DNA of 28,949 nucleotides from Plakobranchus ocellatus (Eukaryota; Mollusca; Gastropoda; Plakobranchidae). Under the pieces are notes generated by a model. That model was not told the DNA's origin. It did no database searches and saw only the letters and a list, made by a program, of their open reading frames with translations. The position numbers and the translations under genes were made by a program. The DNA lies in NCBI GenBank assembly GCA_019648995.1, contig BLXT01007028.1:507472-536420 (forward strand). The letters are read 5' to 3'. This document shows, in pieces, positions 1-12,800 of the stretch; position 1 is the stretch's first letter; the number at the start of each line of letters is the position of its first letter.

Positions 1-241
1 AAGAAGGGGATGGGTAGGAGAGAGAGAGAGTGAGAGAGAGAGATACGCAAAGGGGATAGAGGGGAGGGAGGAGAGAGAAAGAAAACAGATGAAGAAATAG
101 AAGCTCAAGAAGAGATAATGAAAAAGGCGATTGTGGAAGAGAGACTGACACAAACAAGAGGGATTGAAGAAAAAGAAGGATGTCGATGAACAAAGAGATT
201 ACAAAAGATAATAAGAGAATGCTGCCATGGAGTCACATAAG

Positions 242-270
242 CAGAGAGAGAGAGAGAGAGAAAGAGAGAG

Positions 271-310
<40 letters not shown>

Positions 311-326
311 AGGGAGGGGGGGGGGA
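242..326. repeat. AG microsatellite followed by GGGA/G run
   Basis: A long GA dinucleotide array with a few interruptions runs to about 304, then GGGAGGGAGGGAGG and a G run. A shorter GA array lies at 20-44. Confidence 0.97.
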
Positions 327-344
327 GAAAAAGGTCAACCAGAG

Positions 345-2984
345 TGGACATAATTCATGTGACTAAATCCACTGGTTTTGGTATACTATGAGGATAAAGG
401 AGTAACAAAAAGAGACACGGTTAATTTAAAAAAAAAAAAAACCGAAGATGATACGCTTCAAGAAGCCACATAATTACAGCGTTCAGCTCCAGAAAAACGA
501 AAGACTTCGTTCTTCTCTTCTTCGGGTGCTTACTGCTAGGTCTGTGACGGACATCGGTCACTGGGCTCTCCATTTAATCCCGTGTTCAGAAAATCCACGT
601 ATACATTGTTCAGCCCTTTAGTTTACCTTTGTTCAAGAATTCAAACTATCATCTTAAGAGATGTCACCAACTACCTTCTATCTCTTCGATCCGAAACCTT
701 CCAGTTGAAGACAGGAATAAAAAATTTTTCAAGGTGCTTATGGCGGCAAAATTCATTGCTCTGCAGATCTTTCGTATTTCAATTTTCACACGATCTACAA
801 CTAGATCGTCTAGTTGTCATTTCTGGCGCTCATGTAAAAAGTTCAAACTTAACATGCGCCAGTAAAATCCGTAATACTGCAATACTTTAAGTTTCATATT
901 CAACCTTTTCACTGTTATAATCTTAGGTTCCATGGTCAATATAGAGCGCCTGCCTTTGTTTTTGCCTGGTTTTTTGTTTGTTTTTTTTTCCCAACGATGT
1001 GTGTCCACTGTGAAGTGTGTGGGAGAAGCGTATATTAATTAGTAGGCCCAATAGGCCGATACAAGGGTTAAAAATACTTAGCAAACACTGGAAAGATTTA
1101 AAGCTATCTTAGTAGATGTAGACAGGAAATAACTTTTCCTGAAAGTCTTAAGTCATCGGCAATAGGCAAGGGTAGCAACAACTTTATTTTTAATAAGTTT
1201 AATTGAGAATAAGTTTGGGTGGAGGAAAATGATCGCCAATTTCTGTTTCAGACAAGGGACCTAGAGAAAAAGAATAGGCGTCTAAACATTAAAATTTTTT
1301 CATCTTTTTATTTTTTCTTTTATGCTACTCAATCAAAAGGTAATATTAATGAACAGTATAATCAAAAATTTATGATAAAAAAACGCTTCTCAATGTGTAT
1401 GCGGGGATCTCAAGGCCCCTTTGTCTTTCTTATACTTCCCCCTACCCCACCCCAAGGAAAAAATAACAAATAAATAAATGAATAATGAAAGGGGCAAGTT
1501 CGTCTAACGTTTATAATTTGTGTCAAATTATACACAACGTTGAGAGGAGATTTCAGTGATTGGATAATAGCTCATAATTTTGATGATTTAAAGAAATTTC
1601 AGCAACTTCAATATCTTTACATGTAGCACTGTTACTAAATTGCTATCTTAAATTAAAATATTTGCACAGTAGGCTTAATCGTCACTGGTTTTCAATTTTT
1701 AATGAAACAATTTTTTTTCTTAAACATTTGGTTTCCATGTTTTTTGGAAACAATGTCTCTGCTTAAATGCTCTCTGAAAATGTGTGTCAAAAAGATACAT
1801 GTAGTTATTTTTATTGTCGATACAAAAAAAAAAGTGTGCTCTCCATATACCGACATACCTTGGGTCAAAATCTTACTAATATCCGCTTACATGTCATTCC
1901 AGGCTGCAATTTTCTTTGTCCATCTCTAACATTTCCTTTTTTTTTTAGATCACCAAATTATCCAGAAAAAAAAGAACTTCGGGTTCTTCATTTATCGCAT
2001 TGCATTTTTGCTAGAGTATTAATTCCTGGTTTGCCACCGCCATTTTTTTTTACACTATGCTTCATAATTCGATTGTCATTTTATTTTCGGATCCCAGATT
2101 TTAGGGGGGTGTTCTATTACTTTGTAGTGCTTCCTGAGTGGTGATATTGACTTTTTCTGCATTCACATGTTGCTATCTCTCATTTTTTTCAAAAGGTGGT
2201 CCTCCAACATGAACCTCACTCAGCACTCATAAGTTATATTGTATTATTAATTAATCTTCATGTCAAAAAAAGTTTAGAAAAAAAAAATAAATAAACACAC
2301 AAACAAATAGTCAGTTGCATAATTTTTTAAAGACGATTTATTCTCATTAACAACAAGATAATAAGCATTGTTTCCAAATCACCAATAGTTTCAACAAAAA
2401 GAAAAAAAAAAGGAATAAGAAGAAAAAAAGATAAATACAAAAAAAATGGGGCAAACTCATAGCAAACCTAACTTTTTGATTGTTGTCAATATCGATCAAG
2501 TCTAACAGTGATCACATTTTTTTTTTTATGATTTGACTTAAATATACTATTTATTTCAAGATGTTTTCTTTTCTCTAAGAATTTATGATAATGTAAATGA
2601 TTGATGATACAGATGATGATCAATTTATCTTAACAAGATAAATAAATGTATAGAAATAAAATCAATAAATTAAAAAACTCAAGAGTTTCGGGCCTTCTAC
2701 TTTCTCTCTTCTTGTGCACTTAATCAATACACCAAAAACAAAATATTTGCAAATAGATTAGAAAGAAACAGAGAAGACAAAAATTTAAAGGGAGTAAATA
2801 ATAATGTACAAAGTATTCAATTGTTGTTTTTTTTTGTTTGTTTGTTTTCTCTTAATTCTTCATCCTCAGCCATTCTTTTAAAAATATTTAGCTTAAGACA
2901 AATTCAAAGTCAATGCCAGCCATTTGTGGCAATAAGCTGGTTTGAGAAGCCCTTCTTCCTTCTTCACAAAATCTTTAATATTTT
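345..2984. other. Gene-free AT-rich sequence
   Basis: I see only short unsupported frames and A/T runs here. No conserved protein segment or structured repeat was recognised. Confidence 0.6.
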
Positions 2985-3545
2985 TCACTCTCTCAAGAAT
3001 TGATGCATCAATATTTTGTGAATCTGAGTCAAACTTGGTTGAAAGCATAATTACATCTCATTTCTCACTCTCACAAATGTTGATGAATCAGTATTCTATG
3101 AAATTGAAGCAAACATGGTTAACAGTTCAATAACGTTTTCTCATTTCTCACTCTCACAAGTGTTGATGCATCAGTATTCTGTGAGAGTGAATCGAGCTTG
3201 ATTAGACTGTTTAATTATATATATAAATACATGCTCTCATTTCTCACTATTACAAGAGTTGATGCATCCGTGTTCTGCAAGAATCAATCTTGCTTAACTG
3301 CAATATTAGAGTTCCTAATTTCTAACACAAGTGTTGATCCAACATTATTCTGTGAGAGTGAATCAAGCTTGCTTACCACCATAATTACATAGATTTCTAT
3401 CAATCACAAGAGTTGATGTAACAGTATTCTAGTATATCAAGCTTGATTAACACCATAAGCACATTTTCTCCTTCCTTACGCCCATGTAAAGTGATGCAAC
3501 AGTATTCTATAACAGCAAGTCAAGCTTGCTTAACTCATTTCTTCA
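2985..3545. repeat. Degenerate minisatellite, about seven ~80-bp units
   Basis: The core CACAAGTGTTGATGCATCAG then TATTCTGTGAGAGTGAATC and AAGCTTGCTTAAC recurs with decay. The TTGATG anchor occurs near 3001, 3081, 3164, 3260, 3335, 3414 and 3492, at spacings of 75-96 bp. Units begin after ACAAG and carry TATTCT in the middle. Small frames through this array are by-products of the repeat and not genes. Confidence 0.8.
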
Positions 3546-6500
3546 AAAAGTTGTGGACAAAACTTGCCTTTTGCTGGGCAGAATTACTTTATGTTTATTC
3601 CAGTGATGTGTTTTTTAAAATTCAATTAATATGAGGAATGAATATTCAAACGTTTTGAATAGACCTAACCTCTCTAGCATCAACTATTATGTAGTTATGA
3701 AAAGTGCACATGCTTTGAGACCAGACCTGGATGCTGCAAAATTTGGGTGGGTTTTTTTTTTTCTTTTGACAAACTTGTTTAATGTAAAATTATCCTTTTC
3801 AAAGTGTTTTTAAAAAGATTTGAAATAAAATTTTTTTACCTTGCACAGTTAACTTGTTGGTTGTCCTGATCTCAGCACTTTTGTATTGCATAAATTTGAG
3901 GAGGAAAATATGGACAATGGTGTTTCTTGAGAACAGTGTTTTTAAGCTTATTTTCACATTAATAGTTTTAAGCAAACATATTTTTAAACTTACTTTTTTA
4001 CTTTTTTTCGATGATTTTGTAACATCTTTAAATGTCTTTATATATCTCAACAGATCATTTTCTAACAAAAATTTATATCAAGTTTGAATTTTTACAAAGC
4101 TCACAGAGAGCATTTCAGGGTTATCTCAGTGGTTTCAAATGTTCACTTGTCTTTTAAATATACCGGTACCTGTGAAATATGACTAGCCATTGACTGGGAC
4201 TGGTTTCAAGACGAATATAGATATAAACAAACTTCTATACTGAATGTATACAATTGCAGCTTGTGGATCAATTTCATTCATGGTCCCAATGCAAAATATT
4301 ACAGTAACACGTTGATTTTTACTTATGAAACACTGGCTAATTGCTACAGTCATGCTCTCTCCCAGTACAATCAATTAATATTCATTAGCAGTTCAAAAGT
4401 TATGTTTTATAAAAGCCAGTGCCACTTTATATTTGAAGGCCATTAAGAAGGCATTATGTTCACTCGGTCACCCTAAGCTTTTAAACAACCATACATATAT
4501 ATCATTGGAAAAAGCAAGAGTAATAGAATTGACTGATTTTAATATTAAAGTTGCAGGGCATAGAGGACAACACTGAGCTTTTGAGAGGGCGACATTCTCC
4601 CTTGAATTAGCCAAGAAAGTATCATACGGAATAATTAGAAATATGTTGCCCTACTTATCAACCTTTGAAGTACAAAAGAAGAACTAATGGGAAGTTTTTA
4701 AAAATAAATGTTTTCCAGGAAAAATTAATCCGTGTTTTATCAACTATATCCTTCAAATATGCCAAATCCATTCTCTCTTTTTTTCCTTGTGAACATGCAT
4801 ACCTTGGAAAATGAAGATCCAGATATCCTATTTCTAGCAATGAATTGATAATACATTTAACTCACAAGTAGGATTTGCAATTACATGCTTTATGTCTTGG
4901 AATATATTTCAAAAACACTTATATTCAAAACATAAACTGGACATATGCTGAGATTAAATTTTCATTTAGATAATTAGAAAGTACTAAATTCCAAAGATGA
5001 AGGAAACATTTATAGGATTCAATCTTCCCAACCCTTATTTTTTTCTTAAAACTAACAAAAGAAAAATAATGACTGACTTCAAAAGTTTCAAGCAATACAG
5101 AAGAGGAATTTTATATTTTACATAAATAAAACAAAAGTGAGGCAATAAATAAACAACGCTGCTACCTTAAACCTAATTTTGCTGTTGCTGTTGTTATCCA
5201 CCTTCAGCAAAAACAGGAAGAAAAATAAAAACATCACAACAAAAGCCTTACAACCCAAAGGAACTTGGACAATCAAAGAAATGTCTTTCACATAAGGAAT
5301 ATGTTTTCTGTTTAATCAATCCATAACCGCATCAAATAATGGAAAAGCTCACACTCTAAGATTATCTACTGGATCTTACAGAAATCAGCAACAAAACAAA
5401 TCTTAACATGTGTAAGGAAACTTTTTGCCTAAAAGTGACACACAATTTTAAATATATCACAATTGCCCTGTACTGTTCCCTCTGATATCATTGTACTTAT
5501 GTAAACTTATAACCTAAAAGACTGCACGCCTGCCACTACAATCCTTAGATAAGACTCAAAAGAGAATAAGAGGGCATGAAACTATATTGAGCTATACCAC
5601 AAAAATTTTTACTGTTCATTCTCTCATTAGGACTAATAATCTTATGGTAATAGAGAAATATATGTGAGCTCCACAAAACTATATCAGATAAAACTGAACA
5701 ATTTTTGGCTCTTAATAATGTCGGGTAATAGGTATGCAATTTAAGCAGCAACATAAACTAGTCAAAGATGGTATATCTTTGGAGAGAACAATGATTAAAA
5801 GTTGAGCATGAAATATAAGTAAAAATAACAGAAATTAATAATTATACTAAAAGCAGAGTAACTGCTTCTTTGGTAGAGCTCACATGAATATTTCTCACGC
5901 CATACAATATTCATCTTTTATTCAGCTCTGCAGCACCAATATGGTCCTATTCCCTTACCATTTACCAGTAATGTCACAACATTAAGTAATACAACAACAA
6001 GAACAAGCTGATTTCTAGCTAAAATCAGCTCTCAATTATGTCAATTAAATATGATTGGAGTCATGGAAAAAATCCTAATTCAAAATATTGAGTTTGACAT
6101 AAGCTTCTAACTGGAGCATGGGCAGCATTGGCTGTCTCAGAATATGGGAGATGCTGCTTAAGACCATGGTAATGCAGTGATGATTTGCTTCAACTTGTTT
6201 TTCTCAAGAAATTAGTGTCAATTCTAGCTTTAAATAGACACAGCCAGAAATCTTTTTTTAAACATATATTTGTGAATTATTTCACCTGAGTAACATGTGC
6301 TATTCAATGCTTCTTTAAAAAAAAATGCTATAGTGCACAAAAACTAAGAAGGTTGGTGGGTTCTTGCAGAAAAGTTGAACATATTTACTCATCTGTCATT
6401 CGACAGCAATTGCTCAACAGAGATGTAGCGCAAAATAGTCAAAAAATGAAAATTTTTTGGCAGATTCCAGGTGAATAACCAATTGTAACCTGCAAAAAAG

Positions 6501-6816
6501 TTTTAATGTCATCTTCCAACGCTTTCAAACATTTGGTTTTATATCCTGCTGAGTAATTTCTGTAAAACAACTCATTTCTTCAGGACAGATTACATATTGC
6601 AAGATGCCCTTTTGACAGCCACTTTAGCACCTTTGATCCCACATAATTCATTAATATGAGAAAAAAACTGTCATGAAAAAAAAAATGTTTTTAATTCTAG
6701 GCTGCCCTTCCCATTTGCACTGCCATTACACTATGTTTCAGTAACATCTCTGTAACTTGCACTTTTGTCTTTACAGTCATTGACCACCTCTTGCCTTCAG
6801 TTGACCAATGGTTTTG
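3546..6816. other. SEC11 3' flank, including its 3'UTR of unknown length
   Basis: This AT-rich sequence lies downstream of the SEC11 stop. The part nearest 6816 should be 3'UTR. No other coding exon was recognised. Confidence 0.6.
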
Positions 6817-6867
6817 TCATTCTCGGTGTGTTAACACAAAGATCCCAAGGAATGCTAAAATGGCATA
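6817..6867 (-). CDS. SEC11A: SEC11 coding exon 6 (residues 164-179 and stop)
   Basis: This terminal exon has acceptor TTATTCCAG and encodes [16 protein letters not shown] followed by TGA at 6819-6817. The hydrophobic stretch and HRE end match the SEC11A C-terminus. The 3'UTR continues to lower coordinates. The nearest poly(A)-signal-like hexamer on this strand is ATTAAA at 6695-6690, about 120 nt past the stop. AATAAA does not appear until about 5.92 kb, so the true cleavage site is unknown. Confidence 0.94.
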   Translation of the reverse strand, partial: YAILAFLGIFVLTHRE

Positions 6868-9800
6868 CTGGAATAAAATCAAAGAAAGTGGCACAAGTCT
6901 ATAAAGAGGTATCAAAATCATTGCAATGTATCTATCCTGCTCTATCAATGCTAGAATTAAAGAAGATCTGAAAAAAAAGAGTGCCCTGCACTACAACAGT
7001 TTTGAGCAAAGACAGAAAGTTTTGTTCCTTGTGCGGACTTGATACAATTATACAAGAACTTTGTTTTATCCGGCCTGGGTCAGATGTTTCCTGTGCTGAA
7101 CCTTTCATGAGTCTAAGAGTGTTCTCTTCCTGTGTCTTGCGACATTTTAACTCTACATCTAGTAATATGTAAAGGTAAGGTGGAGTAAACAGAGTGTCTT
7201 ATATCTTTCAAAATAGGTGCAAATATTTACAATAATACCTTTCCATTTTCTTAATGCCTATAAAAATACAATCTCTTACAAAGGAGGCTAATTTATGCTG
7301 TGCGTATTCAAACCCACAATAGGATGTCATTACAGAATTCACTGTGTCACTGGCTGACAAACACCACTTTTACATTTTTAGAAGCCTCATAACCATTGTT
7401 TCAAAGATTGAAAAGTTTTGAATTATTCGAACCATTAAATCATTTTAACTCACCTTAAATTTTGGATAATCGTTCATTAAAATTGTTACTATTCCAGCAT
7501 ATGGTAGAAATCTGGATGGAAAAAAGAAGAAATTACAATAAATTCATGATAAATAACTTCTTAATTTGTACACTTGTTGAAACAGAGATAGAAATGTAAG
7601 TATAGTATAACATTTATTCACAAAAAAAGGATCAATGATCAAATACAAGAAAAATGAAATCTGAAACTTCTTTGAAATAACTATAATATATGCATGGCTT
7701 TAGTTTCCTAGGAAAACAAAAATACACTCCATCTGTGTTTTCAGTTTTGAACATCAAGCATCACTCATAAATGATTTATTATTAGTTTTGCATGAACCAG
7801 AAACAGTTCAATAACTATAACTATTAATGCCTGCTACATGAACAGAATTGCACACATTTTTCAAAAGAAATTCCCCAGATTGGCCATCAAAAACATAATT
7901 TTCATTTCATTCCCTGTAAAATGGTGAAATCCCAATAAACCAATCTATAAATGAAAAGCATTAAGCAATTTTTTTTTAAATTGCTCAAACACATTTGTTG
8001 ACTTATTTCTTATTTTAAAAAAAAACTAAGAAAAAAAAACAAATTTATTTCTGAGAAGTTGTTTCTTTTTTAATTATTCAAGCTATTAATATGTCTATAA
8101 TCACTTTTTGAACTTTAATGGACATTAATGCTTCTTTATTTTTTTAAAAATCTTTAAACTGGCCTTTCTTGGTCAAAACATAAATAATCTGTATATTTTA
8201 TATACATTAAAAAATAAATATGTTTAATAATTGATAAGCAATAGACCTAAAACCCTAATTATAAAGATTTTCAAAAAGAAAATACCAGAAAGAGAGGTGT
8301 TTGGAGAAAAATAGATACTTAGAGAAAAATAAAATCAAAGAAACCGACAGGTTTAGTGTGTGAGTTTGCAAAAGATGATGCGAGCTTTTTCCCCTGGTAT
8401 GGATGAGAGAAAATCATGCAAGTCTTTTAGTGGCTGCATTTTTAGGCAATCCTCAATCTATATTTAATTCCTCAATAAAAAAATTTCCTTCTCTTTAATC
8501 AGATAACATATGCAACAATCCCCGAAAACAGGCCTGTTGTAAAAGAACTGAATAACCTGTGATCACTTTCTTTTTTTTTTTTTTTTTTGTAATGGCACTT
8601 CTTCTTACATGTCTAGACAATAGTGTCTCTTAAAGAAATAACAAAACATAATTATGCATTTTGTATATTCCACAGAGGCAAAAGGGCAAAAAATAATACT
8701 CTTGTATATTACCTGGACATGCTTAGCAATAATATAGAACATTAGTTATTGATCTCTTAATTGGTTTAACTACCATCCAACCATATCTTAGGATTCCTAA
8801 AATGGGAAGGACACCTGAGAGTTTTGTTGGTTTTTTTTTAATATTATTGGAGATATGACATTTTAATGCTACTTATGAAATTCTCATGGTTTTATAGGTG
8901 GGAAAAGCTATTGACAAAGTTTGTTTACCTATATTGCCAAGAAATGGTCGTTATCTAGGATTTCAATTAGCAAAATGTGTGGTCATTTTTAAATTTAACA
9001 ACATATACTCCAATTCAATATCTAAAAAGTAATAGAGGGTTGTTTTTTTTTAAATATCTTTATATGTTAATTTTTTAGGCTGTGTTATTGGTTTAAACAG
9101 ACATTATGAAAATGGTCTCAAAACCAGTATACATGAAACACATAATGCATTTAACATTTATTATGAAAAAAAAAAACACACCCTTTTGCTCTACCAACAA
9201 CATCTTTTTTCTCAAGCCACAACTGGCCCCTGGCATATAGACCCCGATCATCAACGGAATTATTGTCGCCTTTGGTGAGAAATTTTACAGTGCCGTCTTC
9301 CCTAGAGTGAAAAGATTAAGTTGTTTCATTGGATTCAAATATTATACAGCATACAATCAACAAACAAAAAAAAGGACAGAGGGAAAGAAAATACTACAGG
9401 AAAATCTGAGAAGTTATTTTGGGTTTAAAGAGCAAGAAGAAAAAACAAATTCATTTACCTTGAGTATAGTGAAGAGAATTTACAAAACAACATACAATCT
9501 AGACCACTGACTGAACACAACATACACATCTATAATAAACTATGTGTGCAGAATATAAACATCATGACCAAACATATTTTGTGACAAAAGAAATTTGATT
9601 AACCCTACCAATGATAGCCCCTGCTTTAATTTAATGGGACTCGAGTAGTTTGCAAGCTTAGCATGAAACAAAAATAGCTATTGCAAATGCATTTACATTA
9701 CACTACAAATGAAATAATAAGGAAATACAGTTTGACATTTTGAGATTTATATATTAGCCAACTTTGGCACCCTGTCATAAATTTTAAAAAGTCTCAGTAA

Positions 9801-12800
9801 ACTTTAAATAAAGACAAAAATAAAAGATTTTTTGAGATTTAGTCCCTTTCAGATTAAAGCATCGCAAGAATGTAAAATTTTACAGATTGCTTACTTTTCA
9901 TGAACCTTGAGGACTCTGTGAACAATAGGGATATCACGACCTTCAATTTTAAAGACAACAATCTCGCCCACTCTGATTGGTTCCTCTTTGTGGTTTGTTA
10001 GCAACAACAGGTCTCCCCTGTAGAAGGCAGGCTCCATGCTTCCACTGAAAAGCATCAAATCATGTGTCTCAAAAGGCTAGGAAAAAGTGAGATAAATACT
10101 AAAAATGATTCAATATGTTTCTAATTTCCTGAAATATCTTTTAGAATTCATAAGTTTTCACTATTGTAAAGCTTGCAGAAATAAGATTTAGGGAATATTA
10201 ATGTCTCAAAATGTGTATTGAGCAATCAGCCACATGGTGAAATACGTAATCAGTTTAAATTCGTTCTGTCAGATTACAAGATAAGTCTCAGACTAAAATA
10301 GGCTGAACATGCAACACGTGTCAATCAATATCCAGACTAGTCATAATGCACCAAGTACAGCTACAGATCACAAGCTTTTGAATCGCCCCTTGTTGCAATT
10401 CTCTATGATGCGAAATAGGTCACAGGCAAAACATATTAAAGGTAGTCATAATATGCAAATCAGACCACTTTAGCTTTGCTTTGATTCTTGTATTCTTCAA
10501 CATTTCACATAAGATAATCCTGCCTGAAAGCCACTGCCTTGTTTGAATCAACATTAATGTTAATTACATTAATCATTGAAATATTTACAAAGGCTGCTTT
10601 AAAAAATGAAAAAAAAATTAACAAAACAGACGTCAATTAGAATCTGTACACAGCAACTGAGGGTTTATGGAATTTTTCCCCTTTGTAACTTGAAACTTCC
10701 AATTAGAAATTGTCCCATCCTTTTACTTTTACTTTATCACATATGTATACATTATCAGCTGCCTTTCATCCTTTGAATGATTGATTTTACATGTGTTTTA
10801 TTTGTAGCCCTTTTTCAATGGTGATCTTTATTTTTTTTTTTTTTTTTTTATTTAACCACTGTTCAATATATGAATTCCTCTTGAACCAGTTATACATTTA
10901 TCCTTCCAATACTTTCCATACATATCTAGTCTCTGCAAAACATTGTATTTCCAACATTTAGGGATTACCAGTATTTGGCACATTATTGGGATGTTGGTTC
11001 TTAATGTATAAAAATTTCAATAGTTTGATACCCCAAAAGTGTAGATTTGCCTATTGCACTTTAAATCCACGTTAAATATTGAGTTATTTATAGACGAATA
11101 CCTTCAGGGTAAACTTCAAGACTAATCACATTTAATATATTTAAGCACTGCTCATATGTATGGGTCCTTCCTTTGAAATAATACAATGTTTTGTATACAA
11201 TATTAGTTTTTTTTATTAACAAAATCAATCATCTTGAAACAGCAAGAGTGTTGTACTTATTTCATTATAGGCAATAATTTTTATAACATGCACTCACAAA
11301 TTTAACAAAAGCAAGAAAAATGCAGTAATCTTTACTAATTATATTTTAACAAAGGGCCAACAAACCTGAGAACAACAACAATAGGACTCTCACTGCCTGT
11401 GACAACCATCAGACCCTTCCAAATCATCAACGCAGAAGAGACTATCATCCCAAAGTTGAGAACTTGGTAATAGAGCTGGAGAAGAGAAAAAAAAAATTAC
11501 TTTTTAGAGCAGTCATAAAGTTTTATAGCAGATAATGAAAAAGATTGGAATTAAACATTCACTTGAAAAATAAAACCACCTTAACTATTTAAACCCGCAG
11601 ACCTATTCCATGTTTTGACATAAGGTTATAGAAGTTTGGAAAATGAAGAAGAGGGTACGTTTTTCTTTTCAGTAATAGACTACCTGTAACAGTGAAAAGC
11701 CTAAAGCGTTGCATTTCAAAATAATCAAAATTGTATAAGCTTTTTGAAAAATAAAATACTGCAAAATGTTGATAGTCATGGGTGTTCACTGACCGCATTC
11801 TGCGGCCGCTCGGGTTTAAAGAGTTAAAACCTTCAAGATCATGATGATGTGAGCAATTTGATAACAGAAATCCTTTGATTAAATCCCCAAAATGGTTGAA
11901 AATAGCAGCGCAGCATGGTTAGTGTTGCTCTACTTTCAGGGGCTGGTGGATGCCATGCTTATCTTAAGGTAGGTGCTGGAGCTTGGTCTCCCACCTACTG
12001 CAGGGCTCATTGGAGGAACACCCGTAAGAAGTTTGCTGCGGTACTCACGGTGACCCTGTCTTTTTTTGCCACAGGATATTGCTCAGGGGCTTGGAAATCC
12101 ACCCCAAGGAACAGACATAGGCCAATCCCTGACATTCGGACAAAACATACGGTACCGTTTCCTCTCATCTGCACAGATGACACACAGTACTGGCAGACCA
12201 ACTATGACAAGTCCCATCCAACAGGAGGAGCATGTGCCTCGCTCTTGCTCAAAAAATTTGAACTGTGCACACACTGCAGATTATCATTTGCCTTGAAGGC
12301 TACATATAACTTGGGGAATCAATCATCCTTGGAATTCTGTGCAGCACTTTAGAGGTCCACAGTGCTATGTTGCAGAACCATTCTTACTTTGGACAGAGTT
12401 GATGGTTTTCGCAACTGTGGCTGGGACCTGCTCTCGTTCCCCAGTCTATCAGATACCTTGTTGTTGATGCTCCCTTTATAGGATGGTAGCCTTACCAGAT
12501 CCACCCAAAGCCTGTACTAATGCCCAACAGTAAGAAAAGATAACCATGCTGGGAAGCAAAGCTTCTTCTTGGTGCCTCCTGATGATGACTTTAAACATAC
12601 GGTGACCGCCTTAAATCACAATCAAAACCATACATTTGCTCTCCCAAGGGTTGGCATACCCAAGATGTTAAACTATCCATCAGGCCACAAGATTTAAATC
12701 CTGTATCATCTGTTCCTTGTGTTCACAAAGAAATCAAAGTTGATCAACATGTGATCAATCTTTACATGAAATGCATGTCCCATAAATAGAATCTGAGGAC

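Noticed and set aside
105..338. Minus-strand frame rich in Ser-Leu repeats
   Set aside because: It is a translation of the GA microsatellite; the VHRH segment only superficially resembles the SEC11 C-terminus, which was found at 6817-6867.
2989..3392. Several 60-residue plus-strand frames
   Set aside because: They follow the ~80-bp minisatellite period and are not conserved proteins.
2985..3545. CRISPR array
   Set aside because: The units diverge throughout, there are no uniform spacers, and the genome is clearly eukaryotic.
4658..4840. Candidate SEC11 last exon (a frame reading HVHKE)
   Set aside because: No stop follows, the preceding residues do not match, and a far better terminal exon ending THRE lies at 6817-6867.
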